From Erwinia oleae (GTDB taxonomy: Bacteria > Pseudomonadota > Gammaproteobacteria > Enterobacterales > Enterobacteriaceae), in NCBI RefSeq assembly GCF_000770305.1, contig NZ_JNVB01000006.1, positions 31,727-95,726 of the forward strand: a DNA stretch of 64,000 nucleotides, given 5' to 3'. Both the position numbers and the translations under genes were made by a program. Shown here one piece after another: positions 20,085 to 26,851 of this stretch; the first letter of the stretch is position 1, and every line of letters starts with the position of its first letter. Under the pieces are notes generated by a model, which saw only the letters and a program-made list of their open reading frames with translations, was not told where the DNA came from and did no database searches.

Positions 20085-22197
20085 TTGCCTGCACCATCAC
20101 GTTACGGGTTTCGCCCTCGCGCACGCGCAGGTTGCCGCCGCTGGAGCTGTAGTAGTGTTTATTAAACATATTATTCAGGTTCAGCCGAAGCTGGGTTTTC
20201 TGGCCAAACAGTCGATGATTCCAGGCGATAAAACTGTCCGCCACCACGTAATCCGGCAGTGTGAAGCTATTCTCCGGGTCGCCCGTGCGCGTACCGACGT
20301 AGCGGGCGCCGCCGCCGAGGCGGAACTCGCCCGGCAGCGAAAGCACGTTGATAGTGTGGCTGAGATAGAGCGCGCCTGAATGGCGGGGTGCATTTTGCAG
20401 CCGGTTACCGTTGTTGTCGGCGTTGACGCCGTCGTCAACGATCTCCGCTTTGTCATAGCTGTAGTTGGCGCTGAGATCCCATTCAGGCAGAATTTCACCG
20501 TTCACCTCGACTTCAGCGCCGCTGGAGCGCGCCTTGTTAATGGCTCGCGTTGTGCCATTGATGCTCAGCGACATATCTTTTTCATCAATACGGTACAGCG
20601 CCACGGTTGCGAACAGACGCGGTGTCATCTGCCACTTGCTGCCGACTTCCCAGGTGGTTCCCTGTTCTGGTTTGCCGACGCTGCCATCATCATCAACGTC
20701 AGTTGAAGGCGTAAAGGACTTGCTGACGCTGCTGTAGAACGACACATCCGGCGTCAGTTTATAAATCAGTCCGGCCTGCGGCAGGAATTTATTGCCTTCG
20801 CTGTCCAGCGCCTGCACGATGGGATTAACGCCTTTCGACGCGCGCTGCTCGTAATGCTGATAGCGACCGCCCACGATGGCAAGCCAGTCTGAGGTCAGTG
20901 AGATACTGTCTTTAGCATAAAGTGACCGGCTGTGAATGCGGTTGAGGTTGTTGGCATTGGCGCTGTTTTCCGTCGAATCATCGGTGGTTGGCGTCAGCAT
21001 GTCGTAGCCGGGATCGCTGAGGGTAAAGTTTTTGTCCGCTTTACCCTGATACTGACGGGCACGGTAGGTCTGGTTCATCTCATAATCCGTTCCCAGCACC
21101 AGATCGTGCGTCATGCCAAACAGCTGTTGCGAACCGAGTACGTCCCAGGAAACATATTTGGTTTTGTGGTTGAAGCCACGGTTCGCATCGGCTCGGCGGG
21201 TCACCACGCCGCTGGACGGGTCAATGGCGGTGACCCTGACTTCATTGTTATCATAAAGACGTTGATTCCACCCGACGGTAAATCGGGTTCGCCACGCTTC
21301 GTTGAATTGCCAGTCGTAGTAGGCGTTCAGCGTTTTTGTATGGCCCCAGGCATGGTTCGCGGTATCGTCCAGCCGTTTTTTGTAGTCGATATCCACGGGC
21401 TTACCGTTGATAAAAGCGGTGCCGCGATCGTAAGGGATATCGTAGCGATAATCTTCATAACTGACTAAAAAACTGGCTTTTTCACCAAACCATTGCAGTG
21501 ACGGCGCAATCAGCGTGTGGCTGTTGCTACCAAAGTTACGCCAGTAATCCTGATGTTGCTTTTCAGCAATCATACGAAAAGCAAAACCGTTGCCCAGTGG
21601 GCCGGTCACGTCAACGGTTCCGGCACCGCCGCCTTCGCTGGCATAGCGCCCGCTCATTCGCGAGTGCCATTCATATTGCGGTTTTTTGCTGACAACATTA
21701 ATCACGCCGCCGGGATTCTGAATACCATAAAGCAGGGAAGCGGAGCCTTTCAGTACCTCAACCCGCTCGGTGGCCGCATTCAGATTGAGCCCCTGACTGC
21801 TGCGCACGCCATCCCGATAGATTGATCCATCGGCGCTCCCCCCAAAGCCGCGGCGGGTAAAGCCATCTTCCATTCCTGCCAACGTATTGCTTTCGCTTAC
21901 GCCGCTGACAAAGCGCATGGCGTCGGCCAGGCTGTCGATCTGAAAATCTTCCAGCTGCTTTTGTGTTACTACGCTGACCGATTGCGCCTCATTTAACGGC
22001 GACGTCGGCTTTTTGCTGGCGACGCTACGGGTTGGCTCACTGTAGCCCTGCGTATCACTTTCACTTGCCGTTACCGTGAGGGTATCGTCTTCCGCGGCGA
22101 AGCTGGCTTTTTGTGCAACGACACTCAGGCCGTAAATCGCGACCAGCAGCGCCGGATGACATTTTTTTTTAAAACGGGACTGCCTGTTGTTGTTCAT
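20071..22197 (-). CDS. TonB-dependent siderophore receptor
   Basis: This 708-residue outer-membrane receptor has a signal peptide (about 1-37, ending ASFA) and a plug domain from about residue 60 to 190 with QSVSVVTQKQLEDFQ, the block RRGFGGSADGSIYRDGVR, and ERVEVLKGSASLLYG. A 22-strand barrel follows, ending in VQANVEF with the usual C-terminal phenylalanine. It belongs to the ferrichrome/pyoverdine-type siderophore receptors; I cannot assign the ligand. The frame opens with GTG at 22248, but the ATG at 22197 (residue 18 of that frame) starts a normal signal peptide. A Fur-like box lies about 105 bases upstream. Confidence 0.9.
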   Translation of the reverse strand: MNNNRQSRFKKKCHPALLVAIYGLSVVAQKASFAAEDDTLTVTASESDTQGYSEPTRSVASKKPTSPLNEAQSVSVVTQKQLEDFQIDSLADAMRFVSGVSESNTLAGMEDGFTRRGFGGSADGSIYRDGVRSSQGLNLNAATERVEVLKGSASLLYGIQNPGGVINVVSKKPQYEWHSRMSGRYASEGGGAGTVDVTGPLGNGFAFRMIAEKQHQDYWRNFGSNSHTLIAPSLQWFGEKASFLVSYEDYRYDIPYDRGTAFINGKPVDIDYKKRLDDTANHAWGHTKTLNAYYDWQFNEAWRTRFTVGWNQRLYDNNEVRVTAIDPSSGVVTRRADANRGFNHKTKYVSWDVLGSQQLFGMTHDLVLGTDYEMNQTYRARQYQGKADKNFTLSDPGYDMLTPTTDDSTENSANANNLNRIHSRSLYAKDSISLTSDWLAIVGGRYQHYEQRASKGVNPIVQALDSEGNKFLPQAGLIYKLTPDVSFYSSVSKSFTPSTDVDDDGSVGKPEQGTTWEVGSKWQMTPRLFATVALYRIDEKDMSLSINGTTRAINKARSSGAEVEVNGEILPEWDLSANYSYDKAEIVDDGVNADNNGNRLQNAPRHSGALYLSHTINVLSLPGEFRLGGGARYVGTRTGDPENSFTLPDYVVADSFIAWNHRLFGQKTQLRLNLNNMFNKHYYSSSGGNLRVREGETRNVMVQANVEF

Positions 22198-22555
22198 GTT
22201 GAAAAATTCCCGGAGCAAATATTTTTCTGTTTTCTCTTTTTTACGCACGACGAAAGCCGTGTCGTCGCATCACAGCGGCGGCAAGATACGTTGCAGCAGA
22301 TGGAATTGAGAATCATTCAAACATGTCAGAATGTAGTAGTAAACATGAAAGATGATGCTTACACTACAGAATTTGGTTCACGATAAAAAAATCATATGAG
22401 ATTTTATTGCAAGATTTTAAGTTATAAATCAAAGGGAAAGAGGAGGTTTGCTGATTTTTACTTCACCGTATCGTTCATGGGTAGCAACGTCAGGCTGGCC
22501 GAAACGCTACAAGCCTGCATCGTGAAAGTGGTAAGCCAGAGGAGATGTTAACGTC
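22198..22555. other. Divergent control region between the receptor and the RpiR-type gene
   Basis: This 358-base stretch holds the promoters for the leftward receptor operon and the rightward regulator. Apart from the Fur-like box it is AT-rich around 22360-22450, and I see no gene in it. Confidence 0.5.
22302..22320. promoter_or_regulatory. Fur-box-like operator upstream of the TonB-dependent receptor
   Basis: The 19-base sequence GGAATTGAGAATCATTCAA matches the Fur consensus GATAATGATAATCATTATC at about 12 positions, including the central GAGAATCATT. Its place just ahead of a siderophore receptor makes iron repression likely. Confidence 0.65.
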
Positions 22556-23443
22556 GTGACAGACAGTAAAAGCAAAAATCGTGTGGATATCTTAGGCGAG
22601 CGTTATCGCGTTCGCGCATCGTCACTTTCACCGCGTTTACAGTCAGTTGTGCGCTATATCCATGAAAATCGCCGGCTGGTCATAGAGAGCACCGCAATGG
22701 AAATCGCCGCCGCGACGCAGACATCTGACGCCACCGTGATTCGCGCCGTGCAGGCATTGGGATTCGCCGGACTGCGTGATTTAAAAAAAACGCTTGATGC
22801 CTGGTTTGGGCTGGTGTTGACCTCCGAAGACAAGATGACCACAACGGTGAAAGAGTTGACCAGCGATACTAACCTGGGCATCGATTTTGTTTTGCAGGGG
22901 CACCGACGCGCCTGCGATGCGCTCTCCGCGCCGGCCAATCGCGCCGCTATTACCACTGCGGTCACCCTGCTGCTTGAGGCGCGCCAGGTGGCGCTGTTTG
23001 GCATCAACGCCTCCGGTGTGTTAGCGCAGTACAGCGCGCGATTGTTTAACCGCATCGGATTGCCTGCCGTGGCGCTTAACCGAACCGGTGCGTCTCTGGC
23101 AGAACAGCTGCTCGCTCTTCAACGCGGAGACGTGCTGATCATGATGGCGCAAAAGTCAGCGCATCGCGAGGGCACCGCTACGCTGCGAGAGGCAAAGCGA
23201 CTGGGTATGCCGGTGGTCCTGCTGACTAATGCGACCGACTCTTTTTTCGCTCGTGAGGCAGACGTGGTCATTAATGTGCCGCGCGGGGAAGAGAATGGCC
23301 GTATGCCATTACACGGTACGGTTCTGGTCTGCCTCGAGATGCTTATTCTTTCGGTCGCATCGGCCACCTCAGCGCGCACGGTTAAGTCACTGAAACGCGT
23401 TCAGGGTCTCTACCGGACGCTCAAACCCGTGGGCAGAAAGTAG
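22556..23443 (+). CDS. MurR/RpiR-family transcriptional regulator
   Basis: This 295-residue regulator has an N-terminal helix-turn-helix of the RpiR type (about residues 20-85, with AAATQTSDATVIRAVQALGF) and a C-terminal SIS domain (about 130-265) that in this family binds sugar phosphates. The start is GTG with AGGAG about 12 bases upstream. It is divergent from a Fur-box-controlled receptor operon, an unusual neighbour for an RpiR protein, and no sugar gene is near it. Its target is unknown. Confidence 0.85.
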   Translation: MTDSKSKNRVDILGERYRVRASSLSPRLQSVVRYIHENRRLVIESTAMEIAAATQTSDATVIRAVQALGFAGLRDLKKTLDAWFGLVLTSEDKMTTTVKELTSDTNLGIDFVLQGHRRACDALSAPANRAAITTAVTLLLEARQVALFGINASGVLAQYSARLFNRIGLPAVALNRTGASLAEQLLALQRGDVLIMMAQKSAHREGTATLREAKRLGMPVVLLTNATDSFFAREADVVINVPRGEENGRMPLHGTVLVCLEMLILSVASATSARTVKSLKRVQGLYRTLKPVGRK

Positions 23444-23544
23444 CGTTAACTGTTCCCCCTTCATTTTTTATGGGTTTCAGCTATATTCGATACTGTTCAG
23501 GCGAACAGACATTGGAGGAGGCGCCTGAGGGGTAGCAGGGAGTA

Positions 23545-23664
23545 ATGGCATTCACTGAGGGTCAGGAGGCAGAGCATGAATTATATGAAAGCGTCTTCCG
23601 CACACACGGTCGAGGAAACTCAGTCGATGGTAATTATCATGCGGAAGAAAAAAAGCCGCTGTGA
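23545..23664 (+). CDS. Candidate small protein (39 residues), overlapping the next gene
   Basis: An ATG at 23545 with GGGAG directly before it opens a 39-codon frame rich in glutamate and histidine (starts MAFTEGQEAEHELYE, ends EEKKPL). It overlaps the first part of the 64-codon gene at 23576 in another frame, so the two could be translationally coupled. The spacing to the ribosome site is short and I recognise no family, so it may not be real. Confidence 0.25.
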   Translation: MAFTEGQEAEHELYESVFRTHGRGNSVDGNYHAEEKKPL

Positions 23665-23770
23665 AGACTTTAAACAGGTTGTTGAGGCGGTTCTGGCCGA
23701 TCACCCGGAAGCCGTAACGCACATTGACAGCGAAAGCGGCGGTTACGATAAAGTCATCGTGCTTAAATAA
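23576..23770 (+). CDS. Small protein of unknown function (64 residues)
   Basis: The ATG has an excellent Shine-Dalgarno (AGGAGG, 6 bases upstream). The product is cytoplasmic, with no signal peptide or membrane helix, and contains a basic stretch (MRKKKSRCEDF) and a C-terminal half resembling a small alpha/beta fold (VVEAVLADHPEAVTHI, then GGYDKVIVLK). I do not recognise a family. It stands alone between the RpiR-type gene and ypfM. A GC-rich hairpin (GGGGGC/GCCCCC, about 23780-23798) follows the stop but lacks a T-tract. Confidence 0.6.
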   Translation: MNYMKASSAHTVEETQSMVIIMRKKKSRCEDFKQVVEAVLADHPEAVTHIDSESGGYDKVIVLK

Positions 23771-24059
23771 CGTCTGTACGGGGGCGCTTCCTGCCCCCGG
23801 CAGTACGTCCTGATAAAATCCCTGCTAAATGAACGGGTTCAGAGACAGCCGCTGGCAGTACCACGAAAAACTTCATCATTTCATTGTTTCCTCACCCTGA
23901 TCCCGCTACTAATTTCCTTAGAAATCATCACGCAAGAACTGTGAGATTTACCACAAATTACAGTTTTAAGAGGCTTTGCCGATAGTATAGATGGGTAAGA
24001 TCGCTTTTCATGCATTAAGAATAATCTTATAATGAACCCACTATAACAGAGAGGTGCCT

Positions 24060-24122
24060 ATGATCGACTTAGAACTGGGGAACTGGAAAGACTTTATCGA
24101 AGCGATGTTGACTCGTAAGTAA
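24060..24122 (+). CDS. ypfM: YpfM, 20-residue small protein
   Basis: The encoded peptide is MIDLELGNWKDFIEAMLTRK. It keeps the ELGNWKDFIE core of E. coli YpfM (19 residues) and the same position near acrD. A ribosome site (GAGAGG) lies just upstream. It was named as an expressed small protein in E. coli, and its function is unknown. The transcript continues about 130 bases past the stop into a strong terminator, so the mRNA is mostly untranslated. Confidence 0.88.
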   Translation: MIDLELGNWKDFIEAMLTRK

Positions 24123-24190
24123 CATCCTCATAAAGGAAAATGGCGGAGAACCCACCGACCGACCTTTCCAACGCAGAACAGACAACGCGT

Positions 24191-24207
24191 CCGGTTCGCA
24201 AAACCGG
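24191..24207 (+). other. Hairpin in the ypfM 3' untranslated region
   Basis: CCGGTT and AACCGG pair across a 5-base loop between the ypfM stop and its terminator, without a T-tract. It adds secondary structure to what could be a stable 3' RNA. Confidence 0.5.
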
Positions 24208-24221
24208 ATAACGTTTTTAAG

Positions 24222-24255
24222 AGGGCCGCAGCGAACAACGTTGCGGCCCTTTTTA
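24222..24255 (+). terminator. Rho-independent terminator of ypfM
   Basis: AGGGCCGCA pairs with TGCGGCCCT (9 base pairs) across an 11-base loop and is followed by five T residues. Confidence 0.88.
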
Positions 24256-24328
24256 ATTGCGTCTGCACGTTTCGGTTACGTTTACGCCTGAGGCGGCAGC
24301 ATCAACGCGTTGACTTATGAATTATCTT

Positions 24329-24763
24329 TTAGCATTCAGGTTCATCGCCTAATCCGTACGTGCAGGCAAAAGGATCGATCCAGGGGTTATGTTTGTGGAA
24401 AAAAACGGTTAATTCTTTACTTTTGAAAAAAACATATCCTAAGCCGCTGGAATATATCATCCACTCCCCCGCTGATCCATCCTGAAAAACAACAGCACCT
24501 GTTGCTATGCAAGGTGAGGAGTACTTAACTTCAAGTGGGCCAAAGTCTTGTGATTGTTTTGCCAGTCTGAAAAAACGTGATATTTGTTCTATATTTGGTT
24601 TGAACAATTTGCAAATTATTTCCTCATTATCATAATCTCGTCCTTTATTATGTATTTCGTCCTGCGCTATATCAATGTGTCTTACATTTTTTGCATGTAT
24701 AAATCCTGACATTAAACATAAAAAAAGAAAAAAAGTAGGCGGCGATTTTTTTAATTTTACCAT
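24329..24763 (-). CDS. Putative secreted immunity protein, second copy
   Basis: This 144-residue protein has a basic N-terminus and a hydrophobic signal peptide (about residues 9-24, ending IHA). It is a paralogue of the product at 25135-25560: both share SSPC/YSPC, the VFQDGSAGEW-like block, SSGLGYVFF, and a C-terminal DPFACTYGLGDEPEC pattern with paired cysteines that probably form a disulfide. It starts inside the tail of an eroded amidase gene with the ATGGTAA overlap also seen in the intact pair. By context it would guard the periplasm against a peptidoglycan amidase toxin. That role is inferred, since the family is not known to me. The base composition is AT-rich. Confidence 0.68.
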   Translation of the reverse strand: MVKLKKSPPTFFLFLCLMSGFIHAKNVRHIDIAQDEIHNKGRDYDNEEIICKLFKPNIEQISRFFRLAKQSQDFGPLEVKYSSPCIATGAVVFQDGSAGEWMIYSSGLGYVFFKSKELTVFFHKHNPWIDPFACTYGLGDEPEC

Positions 24764-25016
24764 TTTGCTGTGCTCGCCTCTGTGATATTTTTTCTGGCTA
24801 TTTCAGGGTGTCGGTAGATTTCTTTTAAAGGCACTTGTAAGGTGCAGCTGGTTCATTAATTTACATTTACAAATTTTTAACTTGTTGAGTATTCATGTGT
24901 TCAAAACAAGCTTTACGTTGAATTTTTTTTCGCAATATTCCTTGTTTTATTTTTTTAAATATTTTGACAATGCAATATCCAGCATCAACATGACTATTTT
25001 TATCAACATGTAACAT
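24757..25016 (-). pseudogene. Remnant of a second amidase effector gene (internal deletion)
   Basis: The 5' end reads MLHVDKNSHVDAGYCIVKIF, matching the first residues of the intact amidase (MLYIDEKGHVDAARIIVKIF). The 3' end reads VPLKEIYRHPEIARKN and then ITEASTAKW, matching its last 25 residues in a different frame. About 350 bases of the middle, including the first zinc histidine and the catalytic glutamate, are gone. The 5' frame stops early. A ribosome site like that of the intact gene precedes the ATG at 25016. The remnant ends in the same ATGGTAA overlap with an immunity gene. Confidence 0.85.
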
Positions 25017-25134
25017 GATTTTCCTTTTTTATAGTAATGGGTTCTACATCATTTTTAATGACTTAGTATTATTTTTTCCAGGTAAGTATAAACTTCCTGG
25101 TCTGATAAAATGCAGAGCCATAAGCCGGGGAGGA

Positions 25135-25560
25135 TTAACATTCGGCTTCATCGTCTGATCCATAGCTACACTCAAAAGGGTCATACCAATTATTGTCTTT
25201 ATAAAAGAAATACGTGGTATTGTTGTCACTGAAGGTAACATACGCAAGTCCACTTGATTGTAAGATCCATTGTCCTGTGGAGCCATCGCTGAACTTAATT
25301 TTTCCTTCCGAATAACAAGGGGAGTAATAGTCGTGAAGAAGTCCATTGCTTTCTTCTGATTCTTTAGCGCTGTTAAAAAATTGTATTAGTTGTTTCTCAG
25401 TTGGTTGAAATTCTTCACATGCTCTTTTTTCATTTAAGTCATTTTGACTTTCAAAATATTGTCCGATATTATCAATCTCCATATGGCTCACCATTCTTGA
25501 TTGAGCTTCAGTCGAAAAGGTGATTAAGTAGAATGTGAGAAAGAAAGATAGTTTTACCAT
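25135..25560 (-). CDS. Putative secreted immunity protein for the amidase effector
   Basis: This 141-residue protein has a signal peptide (about residues 1-19, ending STEA) and a mature domain with YYSPCYSEGKIKFSDGSTG, SSGLAYVTF and the C-terminal ECSYGSDDEAEC. Its ATG overlaps the amidase stop in the heptamer ATGGTAA, so it is translated with the amidase. That coupling, the predicted export and its place behind a type VI cargo gene suggest a periplasmic antitoxin that binds the amidase. No named immunity family is recognised, and the function is inferred from context. Confidence 0.72.
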   Translation of the reverse strand: MVKLSFFLTFYLITFSTEAQSRMVSHMEIDNIGQYFESQNDLNEKRACEEFQPTEKQLIQFFNSAKESEESNGLLHDYYSPCYSEGKIKFSDGSTGQWILQSSGLAYVTFSDNNTTYFFYKDNNWYDPFECSYGSDDEAEC

Positions 25561-26165
25561 AATGCTGTTCCAGCCTCCGTTTCATTTTTTCTGGCAATTT
25601 CTGGGTGGCGATATATTTCATCCATTGGAACTTTCAATGTAACTGTCAGTTCGCTAATTAACCATTTTAATGAGTCATTTTGTTGACTGTTAACTGGTTC
25701 ATAAACTGTTTCCTTTTTATTTTGGATTTTCCTGGATTGCCCGACGATCTCAATCCCAATGCTGTCACTGTTAATTGGGAAACGGTGAGGGAATTTTTTA
25801 ATTTTTTCCATTTTCGAAATTACGCCATTGTTCCCTCCTCTTTTCTCAAGGTCTGCTACTTTTTTGAATTCAGCTGGCGTACATTTTTTTGTCAAAAAAC
25901 ACCGGGATCGACTCCTTCCCACATGCCAGGTAATCCGGAACAGGGACGCCGTCTGATAAATCGTGCCGTCCTTATCGATAAGAAAATGCGCGCCGTTGGC
26001 GCCTGCATTTTGATAACTGTTAAAGGTACTGCGGGCGGTTGGGCTGTCCGTTTGATGCACCACGATACCATTTACCTTATCCAGCTTTCCTCGCTCTATG
26101 GTTTTAAATATTTTAACGATAATGCGCGCAGCATCAACGTGGCCCTTTTCATCAATGTATAACAT
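25554..26165 (-). CDS. Putative type VI secretion effector: N-acetylmuramoyl-L-alanine amidase
   Basis: This 203-residue protein of the Amidase_2/PGRP superfamily would cut the bond between N-acetylmuramic acid and the stem peptide of peptidoglycan. Visible active-site features are H37 in VVHQTDSP, the core GAHFLIDKDGTIYQ at about 58-71, the likely catalytic E139 in SIGIEIVG, H187 in YRHPEIA, and E197 in TEAGTALW where AmpD has a zinc-binding aspartate. It has no signal peptide, as expected for a protein delivered by an injection apparatus. It lies 27 bases after hcp and is followed by an overlapping immunity gene, so Hcp is the probable carrier. Confidence 0.82.
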   Translation of the reverse strand: MLYIDEKGHVDAARIIVKIFKTIERGKLDKVNGIVVHQTDSPTARSTFNSYQNAGANGAHFLIDKDGTIYQTASLFRITWHVGRSRSRCFLTKKCTPAEFKKVADLEKRGGNNGVISKMEKIKKFPHRFPINSDSIGIEIVGQSRKIQNKKETVYEPVNSQQNDSLKWLISELTVTLKVPMDEIYRHPEIARKNETEAGTALW

Positions 26166-26192
26166 AACATTCCCTTTTTATGTCTGGTGTGC

Positions 26193-26660
26193 TTAAACCA
26201 TTTGACGAGTTTTAATGTCATATCCCATGGAGGCGGTGCCCGCTGCCAGGTCCGCCGAATTATGCAGCCTGTAATCCAGTCTGAATTGTGAAAAGGATAA
26301 GCCGACTTTTTCTCGCGGAGCGCGCATGGTGTTATAACAGACAGTGTGAACGCGGGTAATAATAATATCCTGAAGCACAATGCGAATATATTCCAGCGGT
26401 GGATTGCCAGGTTTCCGTAAAGTTATTACCGCCTCAGACAGATGTTTACCTGATGCGCAGTATCGAAGGAGGGCAGGGCTGGCAGTGTCGGTGTAGTGGT
26501 CAAAGACCAGGTCGTTAACGGTGAATCTTCCGCAATGGCCATTTTTTGAAGAATTGTGTACTCCCCAGCGCCACCAGAGCATGTCAATCGCGCCTTTATG
26601 TCTTTCGTCCTGAGAGTTGCCATGAATTCCATTTAGTTTGATAAAACTGTCCTGTGTCAT
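26193..26660 (-). CDS. hcp: Hcp-family type VI secretion tube protein (orphan)
   Basis: This 155-residue protein is of the Hcp1 family, whose hexameric rings form the inner tube of the type VI apparatus and carry small effectors in the lumen. Family blocks are SFIKLNGIHGNSQDERHKG, IDMLWWRWGVHN, VNDLVF, TASPALLRYCASGKH, EAVITLRKPG and the C-terminal MGYDIKTRQMV. A ribosome site (AGGGAAG) precedes the ATG. No other type VI structural gene is in the window, so this is an orphan hcp that heads an effector-immunity cassette and needs an apparatus encoded elsewhere. Confidence 0.9.
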   Translation of the reverse strand: MTQDSFIKLNGIHGNSQDERHKGAIDMLWWRWGVHNSSKNGHCGRFTVNDLVFDHYTDTASPALLRYCASGKHLSEAVITLRKPGNPPLEYIRIVLQDIIITRVHTVCYNTMRAPREKVGLSFSQFRLDYRLHNSADLAAGTASMGYDIKTRQMV

Positions 26661-26773
26661 ACTTCTTCCCTGTTAGCATCATTGCTAAAAAAAGTCCTGA
26701 ATCCCTGCGCTGTTACCATTGGTAAACGCGTCTGGCACATTAAAAGGGATCTTTGCCAACCGTTCTGCCCGCG

Positions 26774-26837
26774 GGATCACATATATGATCCGATGTGCTA
26801 CCGCAGGCGATTAAAAGATATGCTTTGTTGCGGTAGC
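26774..26837. repeat. Inverted repeats between acrD and the hcp cassette
   Basis: GGATCA/TGATCC (arms at 26774-26779 and 26786-26791) and GCTACCGCA/TGCGGTAGC (26797-26805 and 26829-26837) are perfect inverted repeats lying between the end of acrD and hcp. A third, TTACC/GGTAA, lies at 26713-26725. The 9-base pair may help end acrD transcription, but no T-tract follows in that direction. They could also be operators for hcp. Confidence 0.5.
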
Positions 26838-26851
26838 TTTAATTTAGTCAG

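Noticed and set aside
25044..25346. 100-codon frame on the minus strand overlapping the first immunity gene
   Set aside because: It overlaps the better frame with a signal peptide and paralogue in another register, so it is a shadow.
25680..26162. 160-codon frame on the plus strand in the amidase gene
   Set aside because: It is antisense to the amidase, whose active-site motifs and decayed paralogue support the minus strand.
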